Assembly (NCBI RefSeq): GCF_002196705.1
Contig: NZ_NADJ01000036.1
Coordinates: 169,815 to 233,814 of the forward strand
DNA length: 64,000 nucleotides
Reading direction: 5' to 3'
From: Desulfosporosinus sp. FKB
GTDB taxonomy: Bacteria; Bacillota; Desulfitobacteriia; Desulfitobacteriales; Desulfitobacteriaceae
A program made the translations under genes and the position numbers. Shown piece after piece: positions 56,761 to 64,000 of this stretch. The notes under the pieces were generated by a model, which ran no database searches, was not told the DNA's origin, and saw only the letters and a program-made list of their open reading frames with translations. The stretch's first letter is position 1; every line of letters starts with the position of its first letter.

Positions 56761-57523
56761 GTTCTAATACCTCCTTCGCCAGTTCCCGGTATACTTCAGC
56801 GCCCCTCGAACGACTATCGTACACATTAATTGATTTGCCATGGCTAGGCGCTTCACTGAGACGGACATTACGAGAAATTATTGTTCGAAAGACTTTTTGG
56901 GGAAAATATTTTTTCACTTCATCAACAACCTGAATTGCTAAATTTGTTCGAGCATCAAACATTGTTAATAAGGCACCTAAAATATTAAGATTAGGGTTAA
57001 TATGTTTGCGAACTCTTTCTAAGGTATTCATTAGTAGTGTCAAACCCTCTAAGGCGTAATACTCACATTGAATAGGAATCAAAACATCCGTTGCAGCTGC
57101 CAAGGCATTAAGAGTCAATAGTCCCAAAGAAGGAGGACAATCAATAAAAATAAAATCGTAGTTGGGAAGTACATTCTTCAAAGAAAGTTTGAGCTTCGTC
57201 TCCCGAAATTCTTGGGAAACCAGTTCAATTTCCGCACCAGCTAAAAGTATTCTTGCAGGCACCAGTTTTAAGTTTTTTTGATCGCACTTCTGAATCACTT
57301 GTTCAATGGGAACATCGTTAATTAGAACATCGTAAACACAACGAATTAACTTATTCTTTGCTATACCCAACCCACTCGTAGCATTTCCCTGAGGGTCTAA
57401 GTCAATAAGTAGAACGTTATATCCCAGTTCCGCCAGACAAGCGCTCAAATTTATGGCTGTAGTGGTTTTAGCCACACCACCTTTTTGATTGGCAATTGCG
57501 ATCACTTTCGATATCAATAGCAT
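56753..57523 (-). CDS. soj: Chromosome-partitioning ATPase ParA (Soj)
   Basis: The 256-residue deviant-Walker ATPase has KVIAIANQKGGVAKTTTAINL at the N-terminus, DLDPQGNATSGLG and FIFIDCPPSLGLLTLNAL. With ParB it acts in origin segregation and DnaA control. The ATG at 57523 has an AAAGGAAG site. It is transcribed into spo0J. Confidence 0.97.
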   Translation of the reverse strand: MLLISKVIAIANQKGGVAKTTTAINLSACLAELGYNVLLIDLDPQGNATSGLGIAKNKLIRCVYDVLINDVPIEQVIQKCDQKNLKLVPARILLAGAEIELVSQEFRETKLKLSLKNVLPNYDFIFIDCPPSLGLLTLNALAAATDVLIPIQCEYYALEGLTLLMNTLERVRKHINPNLNILGALLTMFDARTNLAIQVVDEVKKYFPQKVFRTIISRNVRLSEAPSHGKSINVYDSRSRGAEVYRELAKEVLERV

Positions 57524-57596
57524 ACACTTCCTTTTTATCTAACTGCCATTCTGATATGTTTACATATACTTTAAATAGTATCAAACCAATAGTAAT

Positions 57597-57624
57597 AAAA
57601 AAAGCGTTTGGAACGCTTTTTTTA
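57597..57624. terminator. Bidirectional terminator upstream of soj
   Basis: AAAAAAAGCGTT-TGG-AACGCTTTTTTT, a short stem with A and T tracts on both sides, separating the VanW gene transcript from soj. Confidence 0.9.
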
Positions 57625-57667
57625 GTGGTTTCAAAAATATTTATTTCCGACGATCACTTAAATAATA

Positions 57668-59128
57668 TCAAGGCCCGACATTAATGATTTTAGGGAGAGC
57701 TTTGTAAAGACTTTTTTGCAGTGGTTCAGAGCTAACTACTTTTCCATTAACCTTAACCGTTCGTATTGATTTTACAACATATCCAGGTTGCCCCTGTTGT
57801 TTAACAACGGACTCGCCATGTTTTAACGTTTTATCAACAACACGCTGTTCTTCAGGTTGTACTACAGATTCAGTTGAATCCGTAATCGTAACTTCCTGGC
57901 CAGGATTAACTTTTCCATAGAGATCAATAGTTAAGGTATTTGAAGTTGTTCTTGTGCGTATTAATAAATAACCCGCAGTAGTATTTCTGAATTTCAAATC
58001 CAAATCAGGATATGCAACGGTTGCATCTTGTCCAAGAGGTGCATAAGTAATAGCAAGATCATGATTTGATCTTTGAACAACAGAAAGGTTTGCTAAAAGC
58101 CCTGTATTATATAACGTGCTGGAAACCTGACAAATTCCGCCGGCTAAACCGGGAATAAATTTACCATTAACAATAATGTAAGCATCCTTATACCCACCTT
58201 CGACTGTACGCTCCCCTACAATATTATTAAAAGAAAGAATATCACCAGGTTTAATAACCGCCTTGTCAAGGGCTTTTGCAGCAAGTTGAACGTTTTCAGT
58301 ACGTGCAGTCTGTGAAGGATCAAAATGAGTTGTGTAGGTAGCTAAGAGACCGGTAATTTTTTCTCCCTCGAGTTGCGCTGCTGTTACCTTTGGTTGTTGA
58401 TCTTTAAAATTAACATTAAGCCCAGATACAGGTTTTAAATAATTGATTGCTTTGATTTGAGTTTTCAAAGCATCAACATCATAAGTTGATCCAGTTTGTT
58501 CAGACTCTATAAGCATCGTATTTTGGTCGGTAATTTTATAAGAGGCATCAATAGCAGGCTTATTATATTGGCCAAATAACTTATCTAAGCTCTCTTGCAT
58601 TTTCTTATCATCCCACTGTGAAGAGAACTGAAAACTAACCCCTTTTTCAGCATCCATTTTGGCAATAATTCTATGATATACGGAACCCGTTCTGCTGATA
58701 TCATAGGCATCTTTCAAAGCCTTGTCATCAGAAATCGAAAGCCCTAAATCACTTAATTTAACGTCATTACTATGCTGCCCGTCAGTTAGATTGACAGTTT
58801 GATTCAGCAAACGGTCAATTTCCTTATCAGCCGCGCTTTTAGCCTGTGATTGTGTCATGTTACCAACATTAATTCCGGAAATTTTCACGCCGTTAACGAT
58901 AGTATGACGATCCCAAGTATAGTAACCAACAAGGGTACCACAAGCAAGAAATAAGACCACAACTAACCCAGCAGCAATAAAGAGTACCTTTTTATTAGAT
59001 GTGCGATTTTTTCTTATCCGTCGGGTTCGGATAGATTTAGTAGCATTAGGTAATGTCTCGGTCGATATCATTTCGGCCTTACTATTAATTCTCTGTTCCA
59101 GTGAATCGTCCAAATCGCACCACCTCAT
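57668..59128 (-). CDS. VanW/G5-domain exported protein
   Basis: The 486-residue protein has one N-terminal membrane anchor (about 48-70). Two repeats of the PG_binding_4 type follow (about 78-270), then a VanW domain (about 290-420) with the signature GLAGGICQVSSTLYNTGLLANL, and a C-terminal G5-like segment (about 430-480). It should act at the wall. VanW genes take their name from vancomycin clusters, but most such proteins have no resistance role. It lies between rsmG and soj. Confidence 0.88.
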   Translation of the reverse strand: MRWCDLDDSLEQRINSKAEMISTETLPNATKSIRTRRIRKNRTSNKKVLFIAAGLVVVLFLACGTLVGYYTWDRHTIVNGVKISGINVGNMTQSQAKSAADKEIDRLLNQTVNLTDGQHSNDVKLSDLGLSISDDKALKDAYDISRTGSVYHRIIAKMDAEKGVSFQFSSQWDDKKMQESLDKLFGQYNKPAIDASYKITDQNTMLIESEQTGSTYDVDALKTQIKAINYLKPVSGLNVNFKDQQPKVTAAQLEGEKITGLLATYTTHFDPSQTARTENVQLAAKALDKAVIKPGDILSFNNIVGERTVEGGYKDAYIIVNGKFIPGLAGGICQVSSTLYNTGLLANLSVVQRSNHDLAITYAPLGQDATVAYPDLDLKFRNTTAGYLLIRTRTTSNTLTIDLYGKVNPGQEVTITDSTESVVQPEEQRVVDKTLKHGESVVKQQGQPGYVVKSIRTVKVNGKVVSSEPLQKSLYKALPKIINVGP

Positions 59129-59270
59129 TATTAAATAAAACGATATTAATCCTATTAATTCGACGTTAAAATCGTATTCCCTTCATTGAAGTTAAAAAGA
59201 GCTTTACCAAATATAGAAGTAAAGCGTTGAAATTGGGCTTTGATTTTCGTCGACTATATAATTTCTTAAA

Positions 59271-59990
59271 TTAATGAAGCGGCGATTTCGTGGGTATACC
59301 AGCCTTACGTGGATAGGTGGAAGGCGTTTCCTTAACCTTTTTGACAACAATAATAGCACGATGTTCTGCAGTTTCACCAAAATTATAGGTTTCAAGACAC
59401 TCAACATTCCCACCTAGAATATTCAAAGCAGCTTGAGATTCTTTCAGCTCTTCCTCGGCGTGTAATCCCTTGAGAGAAATAAATAACCCATTTTTCTTTA
59501 TTATAGGAAGTGAGTACTCAAGCAGGATTGGAAGACGGGCAACTGCTCGAGAACTGACACAATCAAATGTTCCTCGATATTGGGTATCTCGGCCAAAATC
59601 CTCTGCACGAGCATGAACTGTTCTTGTAGTTGTTAACTTAAGTTTTGAAACAACAATATCAAGAAAATCTAGACGTTTTTTCAATGAGTCAACTAAGAAT
59701 ACGTCCAATTCAGGCCGTAATATTTTAATTGGTATCCCTGGAAAGCCGGCACCTGTACCTAGGTCAGCTAATTTATTACCTTTTAGATATTTTTCAATAG
59801 CCATCGAATCAATAAAATGCTTTAGGATTATATCTAAAGGTTCAATAATTCTCGTCAGATTTAACTTCTGATTCCATTCAAGTAAAAGATCTCCAAATAC
59901 ACAAAATTGGTTAACCTGCTCGTCTGATAATTCATAGCCTAAATTTGATAACGTCAAATCGTTTATTTGAGAAGCAAACAGATTAAACAT
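59271..59990 (-). CDS. rsmG: 16S rRNA (guanine-N7) methyltransferase RsmG
   Basis: RsmG methylates G527 of 16S rRNA. The 239-residue protein has the SAM motif LADLGTGAGFPGIPIKIL, the WNQKLNLTRI segment and SSRAVARLPILLEYSLP. It follows mnmG by three bases, as in most Firmicutes. Confidence 0.96.
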   Translation of the reverse strand: MFNLFASQINDLTLSNLGYELSDEQVNQFCVFGDLLLEWNQKLNLTRIIEPLDIILKHFIDSMAIEKYLKGNKLADLGTGAGFPGIPIKILRPELDVFLVDSLKKRLDFLDIVVSKLKLTTTRTVHARAEDFGRDTQYRGTFDCVSSRAVARLPILLEYSLPIIKKNGLFISLKGLHAEEELKESQAALNILGGNVECLETYNFGETAEHRAIIVVKKVKETPSTYPRKAGIPTKSPLH

Positions 59991-59993
59991 TAC

Positions 59994-61895
59994 TTATTTT
60001 CCCCCTCGATGCCGTTGTTCTAGGAAAACAAGCAAAACTGAAATGTCAGCCGGCGTAACACCCGTAATTCGAGAGGCTTGACCTACATTACGGGGCCGTA
60101 CTTCCATTAACCGTTGTCTGCCTTCTGTAGACAAACCCTTTACTTCAGCATAATTAAAATCAGTTACCAAAGTTCGATCTTCCATCTTCGCAAACTTTTC
60201 GATATCAGCCCATTGTTTATCAATGTAACCAGCATATTTTGTTTCAATAACTGCTTCTTCTAAAACTTCTTGAGAATAACGTTTTAATTCCGGAATTAAT
60301 TCAACCATGAGATTTAAGGTTATTTCAGGTCGGCGAATTAAATCAAAAGCATTAATTCCTCCCCGCGGAGGAGTGGAATTTACCTCATCCATTAACTTCT
60401 TTAATTCCTGATTAGAAGGAGAAAAAACCGTAGACTTCCAAAGATCATTGATTTCAGAAAGATCCCGTTTTTTATGTTGAAAACGAAACCAGCGCTCTTC
60501 ATCAACTAAACCGATAAGACGTCCTTTTTCGGTAAGCCGGAGATCAGCATTATCCTGTCTAAGAACTAATCGATACTCAGCCCTGGACGTTAACAAACGA
60601 TAGGGTTCCTTGACACCTTTTGTTACTAAATCATCGACCATAACACCTAAATAACCATCAGATCGACGCAGCAGAAAAGGTTCTCGCTCCAAGCATCTTA
60701 AAGCAGCATTAATACCGGCCATTAACCCCTGAGCAGCAGCTTCTTCATACCCTGAAGTGCCATTTAATTGACCAGCGGTAAATAAACCTGGCAACTGACG
60801 AACCTCAAGACTTAACGATAACTGGTGGGGAAAAACATAATCATATTCTATAGCATAACCAGGACGCAACATTTTTACATGACTTAAACCAGGAATACTT
60901 TGTAAAATTTCGGTTTGAACTTCTTCAGGCATACTGGTCGACAAACCGGCAACATACAGTTCATCGGTATTCCATCCTTCAGGCTCAAGAAAAATTTGAT
61001 GAGCATCCCGTTCAGCAAAACGTACAACTTTGTCTTCGATCGAAGGACAATACCTTGGGCCAACTCCCTCAATTTTGCCTGAATAAAGAGGTGCACGATA
61101 AAGATTCTCACGAATAATTTCATGAGTTTTGGAAGAAGTATAGCCAAGCCAACAGGGAACTTGTTTGGAAGGGTCCTTTTGCCAGAAAATGCTCTCTGTG
61201 GGAAGAAATGAAAAATTCCATAAAGAGTCATCTCCTGGTTGTAGTTTAAGCTGCGAATAGTCAACAGAATGGCGATGAATCCGTGGTGGAGTCCCAGTCT
61301 TGAATCTTCCTAATTCTATACCAATCTCCTTTAGAGATTGAGAGAGAGACATGGCAGGCATTTGTCCATTTGGTCCGCCCTGGTACATAGAATCACCAAT
61401 GATTATTCGTCCACGAAGATAGGTACCGCTCGTTAAAACAATGTTTCTGGATTCAAAGCGAGCGCCGGTTCTCGTCACAACACCTGTTACCTGATAGTTA
61501 TCGATAACCAATCGTTCCGCTAAACCCTGAATAACTGTCAATTTAGGCTGATTAAACAAGACAGCGCGCATCCGATTTTGATAAGCTTGTTTATCCGATT
61601 GAACTCTTAAGGCATAGACAGCCGGTCCTTTACCAGTATTTAGCATTTTAACTTGTAAGGATGTCTCATCAGCATTTATACCCATCTGCCCTCCAAGGGC
61701 ATCAATTTCACGAACTAAATGACCTTTCGCAGGTCCACCAATTGAAGGATTGCATGGCATATGGGCAATGGTATCAAGGTTCAAAGTAATTAACAAGGTC
61801 TCACAGCCAAGCCTAGCGGCAGCTAAAGCCGCTTCACATCCCGCATGCCCGGCACCAACAACAATAACATCATAATTCCCAGCAAAATATTCCAA
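59994..61895 (-). CDS. mnmG: tRNA uridine-5-carboxymethylaminomethyl enzyme MnmG (GidA)
   Basis: MnmG with MnmE forms cmnm5 at wobble U34. The protein (about 633 residues) has the FAD motif DVIVVGAGHAGCEAALAAARLG, the PCNPSIGGPAKGHLVREIDALGG signature and a C-terminal helical domain with GYIDKQ. The start is probably TTG 61895, seven bases after AGTAGG; an ATG at 61919 overlaps the end of mnmE and has no ribosome site. Confidence 0.96.
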   Translation of the reverse strand: MEYFAGNYDVIVVGAGHAGCEAALAAARLGCETLLITLNLDTIAHMPCNPSIGGPAKGHLVREIDALGGQMGINADETSLQVKMLNTGKGPAVYALRVQSDKQAYQNRMRAVLFNQPKLTVIQGLAERLVIDNYQVTGVVTRTGARFESRNIVLTSGTYLRGRIIIGDSMYQGGPNGQMPAMSLSQSLKEIGIELGRFKTGTPPRIHRHSVDYSQLKLQPGDDSLWNFSFLPTESIFWQKDPSKQVPCWLGYTSSKTHEIIRENLYRAPLYSGKIEGVGPRYCPSIEDKVVRFAERDAHQIFLEPEGWNTDELYVAGLSTSMPEEVQTEILQSIPGLSHVKMLRPGYAIEYDYVFPHQLSLSLEVRQLPGLFTAGQLNGTSGYEEAAAQGLMAGINAALRCLEREPFLLRRSDGYLGVMVDDLVTKGVKEPYRLLTSRAEYRLVLRQDNADLRLTEKGRLIGLVDEERWFRFQHKKRDLSEINDLWKSTVFSPSNQELKKLMDEVNSTPPRGGINAFDLIRRPEITLNLMVELIPELKRYSQEVLEEAVIETKYAGYIDKQWADIEKFAKMEDRTLVTDFNYAEVKGLSTEGRQRLMEVRPRNVGQASRITGVTPADISVLLVFLEQRHRGGK

Positions 61896-61903
61896 GACTA
61901 AAC

Positions 61904-63271
61904 CTACTTTCCAATACAAAATCGTGAAAAAATATCATCAAGCAAAGATTCTTGAACATTATGTCCAGTCAGCTCAGAAATATATTGAAGTGCTTGACGT
62001 ATATCAATTGAAAGGATATCCCATGGCATAAATGAATTCAAGCTATTCTTAGCCTGTTGGAGAGAAGCATAACTATGTTCTAAAGAAGAGATTTGACGAG
62101 TATTGGAGAGCAGAGGGTCTGTCGAATTAATTATCTCCCCTTGATAAACCCTTCTTTTTATCTCATTCTCTAAATCAGCAAAACCTTTGTGAAGAAGCAC
62201 CGAAAAAGGAATCCAGTGATCAATATTAGGGATATCAATTTTGTCATTCAGCAATAAATCAATTTTATTAACTAAAACAATAATTTTATCGGAATAGGTC
62301 TCAAGAATATATAATTCATCCTCAGATAGTTGAACATTAGCTTCAATGACTAAAATAATGAGATCGGCACTTTTTAAGGCATTCCATGTTCTTTCAATTC
62401 CCAGACGTTCTACAATATCTTCACTTTCCCAAATCCCAGCAGTATCTACCAATTGTAAAAGGATTCCCCCCACGCTGACATATTCCCTAATCTCATCTCG
62501 CGTTGTACCTGGAATATCAGTTACAATAGCACGATCTTCTTTTAATAAAGCATTTAATAAACTTGATTTGCCAACATTGGGGCGTCCTACGATAACTGTA
62601 AGAAGTCCTTCGCGTAAAATTTTTCCGGTCTTACTACCTTCGAGTAAATCCCTCGTTACTGACAGGGCTTCTTCCAATCGGTTCGCTAATGCTTCTCGAT
62701 CCAGAGTTTCAACATCATCTTCTGGAAAATCAATACCTGCTTCAATAAAAGCTAAAATCTCCAATATTTTTTCTCTAAGATCAATAATTATTTTTGTTAA
62801 TCCCCCGCTAAGTTGTGCTAAAGCCAAATTAGCTGAAGTCTCGGTCTTGGATGTAATTAAATCAATAATCGCCTCCGCCTGTACTAAATCCAATTTACCA
62901 TTTAGAAAAGCTCTTTTGGAAAATTCACCTGGTTCAGCATGATGGGCACCATGACGAAGACAAGTACGGACAATTCTCTGCGCAACAAAAGGTCCGCCAT
63001 GACAATTAATCTCATAAACATCTTCTCCCGTAAAAGAGTTAGGAGCAGCCATCCTGCCAATCAGAACCTCATCAAGGATACGATCCTCATCTTTAAAAAC
63101 ACCAAGAGTAAGTGTGAAATTATCGTGACGTATCCAACGTTCTCTTGATCTGGGTATAAAACATTCATCAATAATTCGCCTTGCCTCCGGACCACTTAAC
63201 CTTACAATATGGATACTTGCTTCTCCCATTGCAGTAGCCAGAGCAACAATTGTATCTTCCACCCTAATCAT
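61904..63271 (-). CDS. mnmE: tRNA modification GTPase MnmE (TrmE)
   Basis: The 455-residue protein has an N-terminal folate-binding domain. A GTPase inserted in a helical domain follows (GRPNVGKSSLLNALL near residue 220, DIPGTTRDEI, DTAGIWE, NKIDLL), and the protein ends in the catalytic C-terminal C-I-G-K. It partners MnmG. The start context and a terminator upstream suggest its own promoter after jag. Confidence 0.97.
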   Translation of the reverse strand: MIRVEDTIVALATAMGEASIHIVRLSGPEARRIIDECFIPRSRERWIRHDNFTLTLGVFKDEDRILDEVLIGRMAAPNSFTGEDVYEINCHGGPFVAQRIVRTCLRHGAHHAEPGEFSKRAFLNGKLDLVQAEAIIDLITSKTETSANLALAQLSGGLTKIIIDLREKILEILAFIEAGIDFPEDDVETLDREALANRLEEALSVTRDLLEGSKTGKILREGLLTVIVGRPNVGKSSLLNALLKEDRAIVTDIPGTTRDEIREYVSVGGILLQLVDTAGIWESEDIVERLGIERTWNALKSADLIILVIEANVQLSEDELYILETYSDKIIVLVNKIDLLLNDKIDIPNIDHWIPFSVLLHKGFADLENEIKRRVYQGEIINSTDPLLSNTRQISSLEHSYASLQQAKNSLNSFMPWDILSIDIRQALQYISELTGHNVQESLLDDIFSRFCIGK

Positions 63272-63433
63272 CTCCCAAGCAACTGTTTAATTAACTCTTA
63301 AAGAATAATTCCTGGCAGGTCTGTTTCTCACTCCCTGACTTCAGAAACACATATTCAGCCATAATCAGGGTCTGCCTATTTGTATTTATATAATGATCTA
63401 ATTCTATCAAATTAATAAGTTTCGTAATCTAAT

Positions 63434-63459
63434 GAAAAAAGAGGGGTTACTCCCCCTCA
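63434..63459 (-). terminator. Terminator after jag
   Basis: On the minus strand GAGGGG-GAGTAA-CCCCTC followed by TTTTTTC. The rest of 63272-63528 shows no gene. Confidence 0.85.
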
Positions 63460-63528
63460 ACTCAACTAATATCTTGCTTCATATTTCATTAAGTTTTAGG
63501 CAGCTAAAAAGAAATTCCCTTTTTAACT

Positions 63529-63879
63529 TTAACCTCTTTTTAGAGCAATCACGACACGTCGATTAGGATCGTCACCTTCACTAAACGTAGAGATCCTACT
63601 GTCATCTTGTAAAGAAGTATGAATAATTCTGCGTTCATGAGGATTCATAGGTTCTAAAACAATTCTAACACCAGTTCTCTTTACTTTATCAGATAAGCGT
63701 TTAGCTAATCGAATGAGAGTTTCTTCACGACGAGACCGATATCCTTCTACATCAACAATAATGCGAACACGATCAGATAATTTTTTAGCAACTGCTAAAT
63801 TCGTTAAATATTGCAGAGCGTCAAGGGTATCCCCTCGACGTCCAATTAAAATTCCCAGTTCTGGCCCGGTAATATTAAT
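63529..63879 (-). pseudogene. jag: Jag (SpoIIIJ-associated) RNA-binding protein, N-terminal part missing
   Basis: The remaining 116 codons hold the end of the KH domain (INITGPELGILIGRRGDTLD) and the R3H domain, ending RISTFSEGDDPNRRVVIALKRG. Jag is normally about 205-210 residues and lies between yidC and mnmE at the origin, as here. Reading upstream, an in-frame TAA (63880-63882) stops the frame exactly where the KH domain should continue, and no Jag-like sequence follows in any frame. The gene is interrupted or truncated. Confidence 0.75.
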
Positions 63880-63882
63880 TTA

Positions 63883-64000
63883 AGTTTCGCACCCTGATAG
63901 GAGTTATTTCCCGGCGGAAACTTGGTCACCAGTTTGAGTTCTTGCATCTTAACTCAGACAATTCCATTGGAATTTTACTGTTTAACAAGCTTTATCAAGC
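63883..64000. other. Non-jag sequence at the right edge, possible insertion end
   Basis: The last 118 bases do not continue jag on the minus strand. The plus strand is open throughout (FRTLIGVISRRKLGHQFEF ...) and a minus-strand frame begins MQELKLVTKFPPGNNSYQG. The edge AAGTTTCGCACCCTG could be the terminal repeat of an insertion sequence. I do not recognise either frame. Confidence 0.45.

Overview
The window reads as a chromosomal segment of a spore-forming, obligately anaerobic, selenium-using low-GC Firmicute, most like the Desulfosporosinus/Desulfitobacterium group (Peptococcaceae sensu lato). Reasons: Bacillus-like synteny (ywiB-argS-rpoE-pyrG-spo0F), sporulation and germination genes (spo0F, a spo0E-like gene, sleB-ypeB, lonC, yyaC), the SCIFF peptide and maturase typical of Clostridia, a molybdopterin oxidoreductase, and a selC/selB pair. 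The genus is an inference from gene content. Nearly all genes lie on the minus strand and the right end carries mnmE-mnmG-rsmG, soj/spo0J and three parS sites, so the replication origin should lie just beyond base 64000.

Layout. 0-9.2 kb: Cys-rich protein, spo0F, alr, a FemX-like transferase, a 1-kb non-coding array of structured repeats, pyrG, rpoE, argS, ywiB. 9.4-22.7 kb: ypeB/sleB, a radical SAM enzyme (+), a UgtP/MGDG-synthase-like glycosyltransferase, ybaK (+), glnS, htrA, walJ, a TPR protein, a molybdopterin oxidoreductase and the SCIFF maturase with its short precursor gene. 23.1-26.1 kb (+): M-box Mg2+ riboswitch, a predicted 23-residue membrane peptide, a soluble PRC/MgtE_N/CBS protein and an NRAMP-fold transporter with an altered metal site. 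26.2-33.4 kb: Spo0E-like protein, MarR regulator, Tat-exported phosphoesterase, and two chemoreceptor genes each preceded by a c-di-GMP-I riboswitch, with tRNA-Gly, -Phe, -Glu and -Lys among them. 33.4-48.8 kb: purA, purB, an FAD protein, dnaB, lonC, rplI, a DUF2232 protein, a MazG-like protein, rpsR-ssb-rpsF, ychF, DUF951, mscS, an M18 aminopeptidase and cvpA. 49-53.2 kb: tRNA-Sec, a CBS-ACT protein, selB, a YkvI transporter. 53.3-64 kb: yyaC (+), DUF4446, DUF554, parS cluster, spo0J, soj, a VanW protein, rsmG, mnmG, mnmE and an interrupted jag.

Two families of small repeats punctuate the intergenic space: palindromes centred on GGGACCGTCCC (four copies, three inside the 3.8-4.5 kb array) and a hairpin module resembling IS200/IS605 right ends (six copies, several abutting stop codons). 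No transposase gene is visible. The items most worth following are the M-box/micropeptide/split-MgtE/NRAMP operon, the repeat array whose hairpin loops appear to be interrupted by palindromes, the SCIFF-molybdoenzyme operon, the paired c-di-GMP-controlled chemoreceptors, and the interruption of jag at the right edge. All assignments come from reading the sequence; no database search was run.
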